Notes: generated by a model not told the origin, from the sequence alone. DNA of 9,779 nucleotides from Prevotellaceae bacterium (GCA_030523505.1 JAUNIK010000073.1:1-9779), one strand, 5' to 3'. Numbered from the stretch's first letter, positions 1 through 7,180 are shown. A program made the numbers and translations.

Positions 1-20
1 TCCCCTCCTCATTGGGGGAG
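1..20. repeat. Dispersed C/G-rich inverted repeat, copy A (cut by window edge)
   Basis: The sequence begins with TCCCC and closes with GGGGGAG, so bases 1-5 can pair with 15-19 around a short loop. It resembles the elements at 7138-7165 and 9060-9082, which share the CTCCCC arm, a loop containing CAT or GTA, and the GGGGGAG arm. The 5' part probably lies beyond the window edge. No T-run follows, so there is no sign that this copy terminates transcription. Confidence 0.55.
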
Positions 21-115
21 TGCTACAAAGTTACTCTCGTTATCGGAGGGCGCACTGTCAGAAAAGTATCTCCATAACCTTTCCATAACGAGGGAGATGA
101 AGGGCTCCTTTTTGC

Positions 116-159
116 TGGGAGGATCGTGGGATGTTTCTGGGAGGATTATGGGAGGTTTG
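116..159. repeat. 11-bp tandem repeat, four units with a GGG every 11 bases
   Basis: Four back-to-back 11-base units start at 116, 127, 138 and 149. Each opens with TGGGA, and the rough consensus is TGGGAGGWTTN. The GGG tracts therefore fall at 117, 128, 139 and 150, one per turn of B-DNA. A shortened unit (213-220) followed by another full unit (221-231, TGGGACGTTTT) appears downstream. The second unit (TGGGATGTTT, 127-136) has a perfect 10-base inverted partner at 165-174. The function is unknown; it could be a degenerate minisatellite, a protein-binding array or a quadruplex-prone tract. Confidence 0.75.
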
Positions 160-288
160 AAGATAAACATCCCAGAACGAAAGAGTTGATTGTCAGAGTG
201 TTATAAGTAAAATGGGAGGATGGGACGTTTTTGACTTTTCTTCTGATTCTGTAACGATAACGAAGTTTAAAACGATAGCTGTGGTACG

Positions 289-316
289 AAAAATCCCCAG
301 CTTTTCAGCCGGGGAT
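289..316 (-). terminator. Rho-independent terminator after pepD
   Basis: Read on the minus strand, ATCCCC (316-311) pairs with GGGGAT (298-293). The stem continues past one mismatch through two further pairs (309/300, 308/301), with a six-base loop. A TTTTT run (293-289 on the minus strand) follows directly. The hairpin begins 44 bases beyond the pepD stop codon. No T-run follows on the plus strand, so it appears to act on minus-strand transcripts only. Confidence 0.8.
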
Positions 317-359
317 AAATAGGGGGATTAACTTTTGAATTTATTCAAAATTTTTGTTC

Positions 360-1817
360 TTACTTCACTGGAATTTCTTCGAGAGTCTTTACCAAAAGTT
401 TCCAGAACTTTGGCATTGTGCTGATCTGGCAGCGCTCTTTTGAGGTGTGAGGACTCTCGAGTGTAGGACCGAAACTGACGATGTCGAGACCTGGGTACTT
501 GCTCAAAATAACTGAGCACTCAAGACCGGCATGAACAACGGTGACGTTTGGCTTGACACCGAACTCACGCTCATAGATTGCTTCCATGATGTTCATCATC
601 TCTGACTCTGGGTTTGGATCCCAACCCATATAGTCGCCAGAGAGCTCTACGCTCATGCCTGCCATTGAGAAACAGCTCTCGAGGGTTGTGGCGATGAGTT
701 CCTTCTGGCTCTCAGAAGCAGAACGAGCGAGAATCTTGATGCGTGCCGATCCACCATCGATGTCGATGATTGCAAGGTTGCTTGATGTCTCTACTACCTC
801 TGGGATTGATGGGATATAACGCATAACACCGTTGTGGCAAGCGTAGATGGCGTTTACGAGGTTGTCCTGGATTTCCTCTGGAACCTGTGTCTTTGGTGCC
901 TCTACATCCTCAACGAGAATGCTGATGGTGTTCTCGATGCCCTTGAATTCGTTGTTGAAGATTGTCTCCCACTCCTTGACAGCAGCCTTTACTGACTCTA
1001 CGTTCTCCTTTGGCAGTGTCACTACCACGCTACCCTCGAAAGGAATGGCGTTGCGCATGTTTCCACAGTGCCATGAACAGAGACGAACCTCGTCAGAGTA
1101 GATGATGTCGCGTACTACACGCACAAGGAGTTTGTTGGCGTTGGCACGACCGAGACCAATCTCAATGCCCGAGTGACCGCCCTTGAGACCTTTAACTGTG
1201 AGTTTCAGTGCTACATCCTCGGCATCGGTTTCAACCTCCTTGTATTCAAGGGAAGCTGTAACATCAATACCACCGGCAGAACCAACAACCATCTCACCCT
1301 CGTTCTCTGTGTCGAGGTTGAGGAGGATCTGACCGTTGAGCTCGCCCTCAGGGAGAGCGTTGGCACCTACCATTGATGTCTCCTCGTCGGCAGTGATGAG
1401 AGCCTCGAGAGGACCGTGCTTGAGGTCGGTAGCCTCCATGACAGCCATGATGGCTGCAACGCCCATACCGTCGTCAGAACCAAGTGTGGTGTTGTTAGCA
1501 TACACCCAGTCGCCCTCGATATGAGTAACGATAGGATCAGTCTCGAAATTGTGGTCGGATGTGAGAGCCTTCTGTGGCACCATATCCATGTGAGCCTGCA
1601 TGATGACACCCTTGCGGTCCTCCATACCAGGAGTTGCTGGCTTACGCATTACAACATTACCTGCTGGGTCGAGGAATGCCTCGATACCAGTGTTCTTTGC
1701 CCATTCCAAGAGGAATGCCTGAATTTTCTCAAGGTGACCAGAAGGGCGTGGCACCTGAGTGAGTGCGTCGAAGTTTCTCCAGATGCACTCTGGCTGTAAG
1801 TTTCTAATTTCGCTCAT
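360..1817 (-). CDS. pepD: Aminoacyl-histidine dipeptidase PepD (M20 family)
   Basis: This 485-residue protein is a cytosolic dizinc dipeptidase that hydrolyses Xaa-His and a range of other dipeptides, serving peptide use and amino-acid recycling. The length fits the PepD/M20C family. All expected metal and catalytic residues are visible: H76 and D78 in QAHMDM, the bridging D115 in TLGSDDG, the general base E145 with metal ligand E146 in ADEETSMVGA, D169 in NLDTE, and H457 in SPHTSKE. The lid/dimerisation domain lies roughly between residues 180 and 390 and includes GGHSG at 213-217. There is no signal peptide. The ATG at 1817 begins MSEIRNLQPE, the usual N-terminus of the family. It is the last gene of a probable three-gene operon, 25 bases after the membrane-protein gene, and is followed by a terminator. 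Confidence 0.95.
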   Translation of the reverse strand: MSEIRNLQPECIWRNFDALTQVPRPSGHLEKIQAFLLEWAKNTGIEAFLDPAGNVVMRKPATPGMEDRKGVIMQAHMDMVPQKALTSDHNFETDPIVTHIEGDWVYANNTTLGSDDGMGVAAIMAVMEATDLKHGPLEALITADEETSMVGANALPEGELNGQILLNLDTENEGEMVVGSAGGIDVTASLEYKEVETDAEDVALKLTVKGLKGGHSGIEIGLGRANANKLLVRVVRDIIYSDEVRLCSWHCGNMRNAIPFEGSVVVTLPKENVESVKAAVKEWETIFNNEFKGIENTISILVEDVEAPKTQVPEEIQDNLVNAIYACHNGVMRYIPSIPEVVETSSNLAIIDIDGGSARIKILARSASESQKELIATTLESCFSMAGMSVELSGDYMGWDPNPESEMMNIMEAIYEREFGVKPNVTVVHAGLECSVILSKYPGLDIVSFGPTLESPHTSKERCQISTMPKFWKLLVKTLEEIPVK

Positions 1818-1842
1818 CTTATTTAATTTACATTTTACGGAT

Positions 1843-2835
1843 TTACAATTTTTCTTCCTTCACCGGAATGAAGGAGAGGCGGAGCCAAGCATAGATGCCG
1901 AGGGCTACTACGAGGAGTGTCTGCACTGTGTGCACTATGAGCACAAAGTTGAGGGCATCGTTGTCGGCAACGCCATATAGGATAAGCATCGTCTTCACTG
2001 CGAAATGCCAAGGACCGGCACCATTAGGTGTTGGTACGATGACAGCAATACTACCCACAATGAATGTCACAAGGGCACACATCAGTCCGAGATGGCTCGT
2101 TGCCTCGAAGCAGAAGAATGTGAGGTAGTAGTGCAGGAAATAGCTCACCCATATTCCCAGCGAGAATACGATGAAGAGGGGAACATTCTTCACATTGCGT
2201 AATGACATAACACCCTCGAAAAGACCTTTCACGGTCATCTTCACCTTATCGTAGAACGCCAGTTTCCTAAGTAACAGGTGGAGGAGGCATATCACCGCGA
2301 TGCCACAGATGGCAGTCACCATATATCCCTCCCATGAGAATCCACGGAGTATCTCACCGAAGTTCGTGCCGGTACGGTCGAAGAATGTGTCGAAGACTGT
2401 CATCTGCGACAGCATCACTATGGCTGTTATCGCCAGTACTATCAGCGAGTCGATAGCGCGCTCGGTGACCACAGTGCCCAGTGCTTTAGGGAAAGACACA
2501 CGGTCGTAGCGGTTGAGCACACCACATCGCGCGAACTCTCCGATGCGGGGTATGACGAGGCTCACGGCGTAGGACAGGAAGATGGAGTTGAGTGCCACCG
2601 ATGTGCGAGGTTTCTCCCCCAGCGGTTCGAGGCTCTGCTTCCATCGCCATCCACGGAAAGCCTGCGCGAGAATGCCGAAAGGAAATGACAGGAACATCCA
2701 TTTCCAGTCCATCTCGTAGAGCATCACATGCTTCACTGCACCGAAGTCGAAACCACGGTACATCCAGTAGAGAATCGCTCCGCCTAACAGAGCCGACAAT
2801 GCTACCTTCAAAGCATCTGATAAGTATTTCTTCAT
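1843..2835 (-). CDS. Flippase-like integral membrane protein (LPG_synthase_TM / UPF0104 family)
   Basis: This 330-residue inner-membrane protein has about seven to eight hydrophobic helices (roughly 10-26, 45-60, 80-96, 128-146, 170-190, 218-240, 250-268 and 295-317). Family signatures are PRIGEFARCGVL (96-107) followed by TVVTERAIDS (121-130), and PTPNGAGPWH (268-277). These match the membrane domain related to the lysyl-phosphatidylglycerol synthase flippase (YbhN-like). Family members are thought to move lipid-linked substrates across the membrane; the substrate here cannot be read from sequence. The soluble aminoacyltransferase half of MprF is absent, so this is not a full lysyl-PG synthase. 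The start codon lies three bases after the GH76 stop codon, which implies cotranscription. Confidence 0.88.
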   Translation of the reverse strand: MKKYLSDALKVALSALLGGAILYWMYRGFDFGAVKHVMLYEMDWKWMFLSFPFGILAQAFRGWRWKQSLEPLGEKPRTSVALNSIFLSYAVSLVIPRIGEFARCGVLNRYDRVSFPKALGTVVTERAIDSLIVLAITAIVMLSQMTVFDTFFDRTGTNFGEILRGFSWEGYMVTAICGIAVICLLHLLLRKLAFYDKVKMTVKGLFEGVMSLRNVKNVPLFIVFSLGIWVSYFLHYYLTFFCFEATSHLGLMCALVTFIVGSIAVIVPTPNGAGPWHFAVKTMLILYGVADNDALNFVLIVHTVQTLLVVALGIYAWLRLSFIPVKEEKL

Positions 2836-2838
2836 AAT

Positions 2839-4107
2839 TTATTTTCTTACATACTTGCGACCGTTTCGGATGATGATGCCCTTGTAGGAATCAGTCACCT
2901 TCTGGCCGTTGATGTTATACACAGCATCGCTCTCGTTGTCGATGACAGAAGCCTGCTCGATGCCCATAGCCTGTTCTGTGATAGCCTTGGTCACTCGGGT
3001 GGTGTTTTCAAACAGCGACGCACCACTGACCATTGCTCCCATAGATGCAGGTTCGGAATTGTCGAATGAGGTTCCCCAGTAGTAAGGGCAATACATCTGT
3101 GGATAAGCATCCTTGTCGAGATGCTCCCACAAAGCATCAGCATTATCCTGTATCTTCTGGAGGATTGTCCTGCGGCGTACTGTCGCCATGTCCTCATCGA
3201 GCACGAAGTTCACTGCATAAGGAATCAGCACCGCCTTGAAGATGCTCTGGTTACCGTCGTGCCCTTCGTCACGCAACAGACCGTTGTTGGTGCAGCGCCC
3301 GTTGGTGAACGCATAGTTGATATACAGATACGCCTTGTTCTTATAGTCGTTGGTGCCAGTAATGTGATACAGGTATCGGCAAGCCTCTGCCAGAGTACCC
3401 TGCGTATAGGTCAGAGGTGGCTCCTCACAACGACCGTCGCTCTTCACAATCCCTTTGGCTACGAGATAGTCATAGTATGCTATGGCATCCTCGAGATACG
3501 ACTCATCACCGTAATACAAGTACAGTTTTGCCGCTAACAGACTCGCTGGAGCCATGGTGCAAGTACCTGGACTGTATTCGTGGTCGATGTTCTGGTTGAG
3601 GTATGTACCATATTCATCTTGCTTCTTTCTGCTGGCGATAGTGGTGTATATGCTCTTCGCCGTACGATAATATTTTGTCTGTCCAGTGGCATCACCCATG
3701 TGGAAGATGGCAAGACCAATCCAGCCCATATCATCGGTAAACTCGTTGGTCCATGTGCCGCCACGCCAGTTGTTGCCATGGTTGGTGAACCACAGATCCA
3801 TGTAGCCCTTATACTCATTAGCCTTGGCAGTGTTGCCCTCCTTGACATAACGCTCGTAGGCATAGACGATGACATCGATAGCGTGAGCCTGCTGCCAATA
3901 CATGTTCCACGAATCGCCCTTTACATCGTTAGGCGAACCCCAAAAGGTGCCTTTCTGCTTGTTCAGGAAATTCTCCACGAGGCAATATTCCAATGAGTCG
4001 GCTTTTCCCTCGTAGTCGCCCCTTACATAGTCGACAAGGTCGGTTGACGCCGACAAACCGAGCACATTGAGCACGAGCATCATGCCGAGAATGATATTCT
4101 TCTTCAT
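2839..4107 (-). CDS. Secreted glycoside hydrolase family 76 protein (alpha-1,6-mannanase-like)
   Basis: This 422-residue protein has a signal peptide (about 1-21, MKKNIILGMM start, cleavage near LSAS). The rest to about residue 375 is an alpha-toroid GH76 domain. The paired catalytic aspartates are D125-D126 in TNEFTDDMGW. Other family features are the aromatic patches WNMYWQQAHAID (67-78), LTYTQGTLAEACRYLYHITG (232-251), and GLLRDEGHDGNQSIFK (276-291). GH76 enzymes are endo-acting on alpha-1,6-mannan, such as yeast mannan backbones; the substrate is inferred from the family. Residues 397-422 form a short tail (YNINGQKV, then KGIIIRNGRKYVRK) nearly matched in the neighbouring M6 protease and typical of Prevotella exoproteins. 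No SusC/SusD genes are adjacent, so it is not in a visible polysaccharide-utilisation locus. Confidence 0.9.
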   Translation of the reverse strand: MKKNIILGMMLVLNVLGLSASTDLVDYVRGDYEGKADSLEYCLVENFLNKQKGTFWGSPNDVKGDSWNMYWQQAHAIDVIVYAYERYVKEGNTAKANEYKGYMDLWFTNHGNNWRGGTWTNEFTDDMGWIGLAIFHMGDATGQTKYYRTAKSIYTTIASRKKQDEYGTYLNQNIDHEYSPGTCTMAPASLLAAKLYLYYGDESYLEDAIAYYDYLVAKGIVKSDGRCEEPPLTYTQGTLAEACRYLYHITGTNDYKNKAYLYINYAFTNGRCTNNGLLRDEGHDGNQSIFKAVLIPYAVNFVLDEDMATVRRRTILQKIQDNADALWEHLDKDAYPQMYCPYYWGTSFDNSEPASMGAMVSGASLFENTTRVTKAITEQAMGIEQASVIDNESDAVYNINGQKVTDSYKGIIIRNGRKYVRK

Positions 4108-4141
4108 AGTTGAGTGTTGCTGATGAAATTTTTCTATTCGG

Positions 4142-4173
4142 CAAAAATACTAATATATTTTCACTTGACCAAA
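4142..4173 (-). promoter_or_regulatory. Bacteroidota-type promoter for the GH76-flippase-pepD operon
   Basis: On the minus strand TTTG (4173-4170) is followed by a 20-base spacer and TATTTTTG (4149-4142), matching the TTTG-n19-21-TAnnTTTG consensus of the Bacteroidota primary sigma factor. Transcription should start near 4135, giving a leader of about 28 bases before the ATG at 4107. No other match of this quality was noticed upstream of the two later genes of the operon. Confidence 0.8.
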
Positions 4174-4239
4174 GAAAATGCCATTTTTCGCCTTTTTCTT
4201 TGTAGAAAGAAGCAATAATTACACCTATTTTATAAATCA

Positions 4240-4271
4240 TTTGCATAGCAAGAAAAAAAAACGTATCTTTG
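4240..4271 (+). promoter_or_regulatory. Bacteroidota-type promoter for the M6 protease gene
   Basis: TTTG (4240-4243), a 20-base spacer and TATCTTTG (4264-4271) match the Bacteroidota consensus exactly. The spacer contains a run of nine A (4253-4261). With a start site about seven bases downstream, the leader is only about 10-17 bases. This promoter shows that translation cannot begin at the upstream in-frame ATG at 4178. Confidence 0.82.
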
Positions 4272-4294
4272 CAGACAGTTTTAAAACTATGACT

Positions 4295-5977
4295 ATGAAC
4301 AAGATATTTTTATTTATCATAGCTGTCCTCTGCATGTTCAGCACCGATGCTTTTGCATCCAAGGCGGTGACATATTCAAAGAAAGTAACCTTGCAGGACG
4401 GCCGTGAGACAGTGGTATCGCTCCGTGGCGACGAGAATTTCAGTTTCTGGGCATCATCTCAGGGCGAGTTGATTATCCGTGAAGGAGATATGTGGCGTGT
4501 AGCCACCGAGCAGGAAATAATGGCTGCAGAGCAGAATTTCAACAATGCTATGCATAAGACCGGTGAGGGAATCCATGCTTCGCATCCTTTCCCACACATG
4601 GGCAGTCCAAAAGCATTGGTGATACTCGTTGAATTCTCAGACAAGTCGTTCTTCTTTGAACCTGATCGCATTAAGAACCTTTTCATGGGTGATACCTATG
4701 ACGACTCAAACGGCTATCACAGTTACGGTTCAATTACACAGTATTTCAATGATATGAGCGGTGGATTGTATCAGCCACAGTTTGATTTCGCCGGTCCATA
4801 CACTCTGCCGGGAACTGTTGCTCACTATGGCAATAACGAAGGAGGAAAGGATTCCAATGTCTATTCGTTCATTAAGGATGCATGTGCTGCAGCCGATAAT
4901 GATGTGGACTTCTCGCAGTATGATGCCGATGGCGATGGAATGGTAGATCTCGTATTTATTATGTATGCAGGATATGGCGAGAACTGGGGAGCTTCTGCAG
5001 ATTGTCTCTGGGCAAAGTCGGGTACCGGTAATTACGGCACATACGACGGCGTAAGAGTGAACCGTTATGGCATCAATGCCGAAATTGCCGGTAGTGAAGA
5101 ACATTTTGATCCTGACGGTAATCCGCGCCTTGGTGGTATAGGCGTCATTGCCCACGAGTTCTGTCATACAATTGGTCTGCCAGATGTATATCCAACAGCA
5201 AAGTGGGACAATGTCACCGATTACGACAATCAGAGTATGGAAAACTGGGATCTGATGGATTATGGCGAGTACAACTATAACGGCTACTTTCCAACACCAC
5301 TCACCGCTTTCGAGCGTGAGTTGTTAGGGTGGATTGAGATAGAGACCCTCGATGAACCAGCCAATGTCGAACTTAAACCGTTGCAGGATGGCGGTAAGGC
5401 ATACCGTATATATAATGACAATGATGAGGATTGCAACGAATACTATATCCTTGAGGCTATACCAAACAATTGGGGCACAGGATGGTACACCAGAATGCGT
5501 GGAAAGGGTATGCTTGTAACCCACATCAATTACGACGCCACACTCTTTTCTAACTTCAGTAATCCAAACAACGAAAAGGGCAAGCCACGATGGACTGTAG
5601 TACCAGCTGATGGTATCCTGATGTCATCATATCGTAAAAATGATTCTGAATCGGAATATTACATCTCAACGGCTACATATAATGCCGATCATGCCGGTGA
5701 CACATATCCAGGAACCTCGAATGTTACAGAATTAACGGAATATCCAGCATATTTCGGCACTGTTGACAAGCCTATCACCGAGATTACTCAGGATGGATAC
5801 AATATCTCGTTCAAGTTCATGGGTGGTGTAGATACAGGTATTGAACAGAATTTCAATACTTCAACAGATCAATCTTTCAATGGAGCATACAACCTTGCAG
5901 GACAGAAGGTTGATGACAAGTATAAAGGCATAATTATCAAAGACGGAAAGAAAAAAGTTCAGAATTTCTGTAATTAA
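4295..5977 (+). CDS. Secreted M6 family metalloprotease
   Basis: This 560-residue secreted zinc protease carries a signal peptide (MNKIFLFIIAVLCMF, cleavage probably after DAFA at 18-21). The M6 domain starts at about residue 105 (KALVILVEFSD). The zinc motif is HEFCHTIGLPD at 287-297 (H287, E288, H291, probable third ligand D297), with a Met-turn-like WDLMDYG at 318-324. A calcium-loop-like DADGDGMVD lies at 210-218, usual for M6 enzymes. The C-terminus (532-552) repeats the YNLAGQKV...KGIIIKDGKKK tail seen in the GH76 protein. The family includes InhA-type extracellular proteases; the substrate here is unknown. An ATG two codons upstream (4289) is equally possible. The longer reading frame from 4178 would include the promoter and bury the signal peptide. 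No terminator is visible before the sigma factor gene 50 bases downstream. Confidence 0.92.
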   Translation: MNKIFLFIIAVLCMFSTDAFASKAVTYSKKVTLQDGRETVVSLRGDENFSFWASSQGELIIREGDMWRVATEQEIMAAEQNFNNAMHKTGEGIHASHPFPHMGSPKALVILVEFSDKSFFFEPDRIKNLFMGDTYDDSNGYHSYGSITQYFNDMSGGLYQPQFDFAGPYTLPGTVAHYGNNEGGKDSNVYSFIKDACAAADNDVDFSQYDADGDGMVDLVFIMYAGYGENWGASADCLWAKSGTGNYGTYDGVRVNRYGINAEIAGSEEHFDPDGNPRLGGIGVIAHEFCHTIGLPDVYPTAKWDNVTDYDNQSMENWDLMDYGEYNYNGYFPTPLTAFERELLGWIEIETLDEPANVELKPLQDGGKAYRIYNDNDEDCNEYYILEAIPNNWGTGWYTRMRGKGMLVTHINYDATLFSNFSNPNNEKGKPRWTVVPADGILMSSYRKNDSESEYYISTATYNADHAGDTYPGTSNVTELTEYPAYFGTVDKPITEITQDGYNISFKFMGGVDTGIEQNFNTSTDQSFNGAYNLAGQKVDDKYKGIIIKDGKKKVQNFCN

Positions 5978-6027
5978 CAGATACATTGTTGCGTCAAAAG
6001 GTCGTACTCAATATTAAAAGCAACGCA

Positions 6028-6501
6028 ATGATACGAAATGAAAATGAATTCTCGCGTCTCGTGAGAGAGCACAAAGGCACTATCTACACAGTGTGCTATA
6101 TGTTCTCGAAGGACGAGGATGAAGTGAACGACCTATTTCAGGAAACCCTGATAAACCTGTGGAAGGGAATAGAGAGTTTCCGCAGTGACAGCAAGATCGG
6201 TACATGGATATACCGTGTGGCATTGAACACATGCATCAGTGCTGATCGCAAGAAGAAAAAGAGAGGACAGAAAGTGCCGCTCGAGATGGACACCAACCTC
6301 TACGAGGACAATGATGCCGATACGAAGCAGATTCAACAACTTCACCAGCGCATCAGTAAACTGGGAGTCATCGACCGTGCTATAGTCATGCTCTGGCTCG
6401 AAAATATGAGTTACGAGGAAATAGGAAGCATTATCGGTATCAGTGCTCAGAATGTCGGAGTGAAACTGTTCCGCATAAAGGAGCAGTTGAAACAAGGATA
6501 G
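6028..6501 (+). CDS. ECF-type RNA polymerase sigma factor
   Basis: This 157-residue protein has the two-domain layout of extracytoplasmic-function sigma factors. Region 2 spans about 8-75, with DEVNDLFQETLINLWKGI (31-48) and the promoter-melting stretch KIGTWIYRVALNTCISADR (56-74). A basic and acidic linker follows (75-100). Region 4 spans about 103-155, with a helix-turn-helix in MSYEEIGSIIGIS (127-139). ATG at 6028 gives MIRNENEFSRL, the expected start of region 2; the TTG at 5986 would add 14 unconserved residues. The downstream gene starts 55 bases after its stop codon and encodes a membrane protein, which suggests a sigma and membrane-regulator pair. No TAnnTTTG promoter is visible in the 50-base gap upstream, so it may be read through from the protease gene or use its own sigma-dependent promoter. 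Confidence 0.9.
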   Translation: MIRNENEFSRLVREHKGTIYTVCYMFSKDEDEVNDLFQETLINLWKGIESFRSDSKIGTWIYRVALNTCISADRKKKKRGQKVPLEMDTNLYEDNDADTKQIQQLHQRISKLGVIDRAIVMLWLENMSYEEIGSIIGISAQNVGVKLFRIKEQLKQG

Positions 6502-6556
6502 AAGAGCCCGTTTGAAACAGAATGAATTGTTTAACGACGAAAAAAAGACCAACGAT

Positions 6557-7132
6557 ATGAAAGAACTTGAATTTGACGAGATGCGCGCCCAGATCGCGCT
6601 CTTGAAAAGCAAAATAGAAAAAGAAGAGATTGTCAACGACCGCCTGCTCCTCGAGGTGATGAACACAAAGGTAAGAACCATCCGTACACAAGCGTTGAAA
6701 CATGTCGGGGTAGGAATCCTTGCAATGGCCGTGATGCCGACTCTGCATTTCATAGCAGGTGTTTCATGGACCTTCATCGCAGCAACAATGGTTATGCTTG
6801 TGTTCTGTATAGGTGCAACAATCTATTTCCACCAGCCAATCAACAGCCGTTCGTTTATAGAGGATGATGTGAAGACATTGGCTGAGAAGGCTGCGCGATT
6901 GAAGAAGCAATATCAGACATGGTTGCATTATGTCACCCCGACGCTGATAATCCCTTGGCTTGGTCTGTATTGTTATGAGGTTGCCAAAGGAATGGATATC
7001 ACAGGCGAAGCACTCTATGCAATGATTGTTGTAATATGTGTCGGTTGTCTCATCGGACTCCTCATTGGATACTCAATGCACAAGAAAGTGGTTGATAGCT
7101 GTGATGATATCATCCGACAGATAGAAGAATAA
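6557..7132 (+). CDS. Four-helix membrane protein with coiled-coil N-terminus, downstream of ECF sigma factor
   Basis: This 191-residue protein begins MKELEFDEMRAQIALLKSKI, a charged heptad-like coiled coil (about 1-32) with a VNDRLL motif. Four hydrophobic segments follow at about 48-67, 71-91, 124-142 and 152-173, then a short acidic cytosolic tail. The general plan resembles conserved Bacteroidota proteins that sit directly after a sigma-70 factor gene, a resemblance recalled rather than searched. No zinc-binding HxxxCxxC anti-sigma motif is present. Its place after the sigma gene suggests it controls or anchors the sigma factor; this is inference. A TTG at 6512 would add 15 residues, but the ATG at 6557 fits better. 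A strong terminator follows 15 bases after the stop codon. Confidence 0.75.
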   Translation: MKELEFDEMRAQIALLKSKIEKEEIVNDRLLLEVMNTKVRTIRTQALKHVGVGILAMAVMPTLHFIAGVSWTFIAATMVMLVFCIGATIYFHQPINSRSFIEDDVKTLAEKAARLKKQYQTWLHYVTPTLIIPWLGLYCYEVAKGMDITGEALYAMIVVICVGCLIGLLIGYSMHKKVVDSCDDIIRQIEE

Positions 7133-7137
7133 GAAAG

Positions 7138-7165
7138 CCCCCTCCAGCTCCCCCTCATGGGGGAG
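7138..7165. repeat. Dispersed C/G-rich inverted repeat, copy B
   Basis: The element starts CCCCCTCC, continues AGCTCCCCC, and ends GGGGGAG. Bases 7148-7154 (CTCCCCC) pair perfectly with 7159-7165 (GGGGGAG) around a TCAT loop. It is the most complete of three related copies (see 1-20 and 9060-9082). It sits exactly between two convergent genes and also forms the hairpin of the terminator that follows. Confidence 0.65.
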
Positions 7166-7177
7166 TGTTTTTTTTTT
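7148..7177 (+). terminator. Rho-independent terminator after the sigma/membrane-protein genes
   Basis: A perfect seven-pair GC-rich stem (7148-7154 with 7159-7165) and a four-base loop are followed by TG and a run of ten T (7168-7177). It lies 15 bases after the stop codon of the four-helix protein. On the minus strand the hairpin is preceded by the A-run but followed by CTGGAGGGGG, so it is a poorer terminator for the convergent YitT-type gene. Confidence 0.88.
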
Positions 7178-7180
7178 GTG

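Larger units (their letters stand above)
1..359. other. Gene-free left-edge region
   Basis: No credible coding sequence is visible in these 359 bases on either strand. The region lies downstream of the pepD stop codon and runs off the window edge. It holds part of a dispersed C/G-rich repeat (1-20), a G-rich 11-bp tandem repeat (116-159, with two more units at 213-231), and the minus-strand terminator for the pepD operon (289-316). An 8-bp inverted pair (36-43 with 85-92) is also present, but it is short and widely spaced. No tRNA-like cloverleaf or rRNA sequence was recognised. Confidence 0.7.

Noticed and set aside
36..92. Inverted pair CTCGTTAT / ATAACGAG
   Set aside because: Arms of only eight bases with a 41-base gap and no T-run; it could easily arise by chance.
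116..231. CRISPR array
   Set aside because: The units are 11 bases long and contiguous with no spacers, and no cas genes are present.
847..3996. Plus-strand open frames opposite pepD, the flippase-like gene and the GH76 gene
   Set aside because: They are antisense to genes with intact motifs and show low-complexity or implausible translations with no recognisable domains.
4178..4294. Upstream in-frame ATG of the M6 protease frame, adding 39 residues
   Set aside because: The added stretch includes a full promoter (4240-4271) and would place 39 polar and basic residues ahead of a clean signal peptide.
2839..5977. A full polysaccharide-utilisation locus around the GH76 gene
   Set aside because: No SusC, SusD, sensor or further glycan-active genes occur in the window.
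5986..6027. TTG start for the sigma factor
   Set aside because: It adds residues with no family resemblance, while the ATG at 6028 begins directly at sigma region 2.
6512..6556. TTG start for the four-helix membrane protein
   Set aside because: No support beyond an open frame; the ATG at 6557 starts the coiled-coil segment. It cannot be fully excluded.
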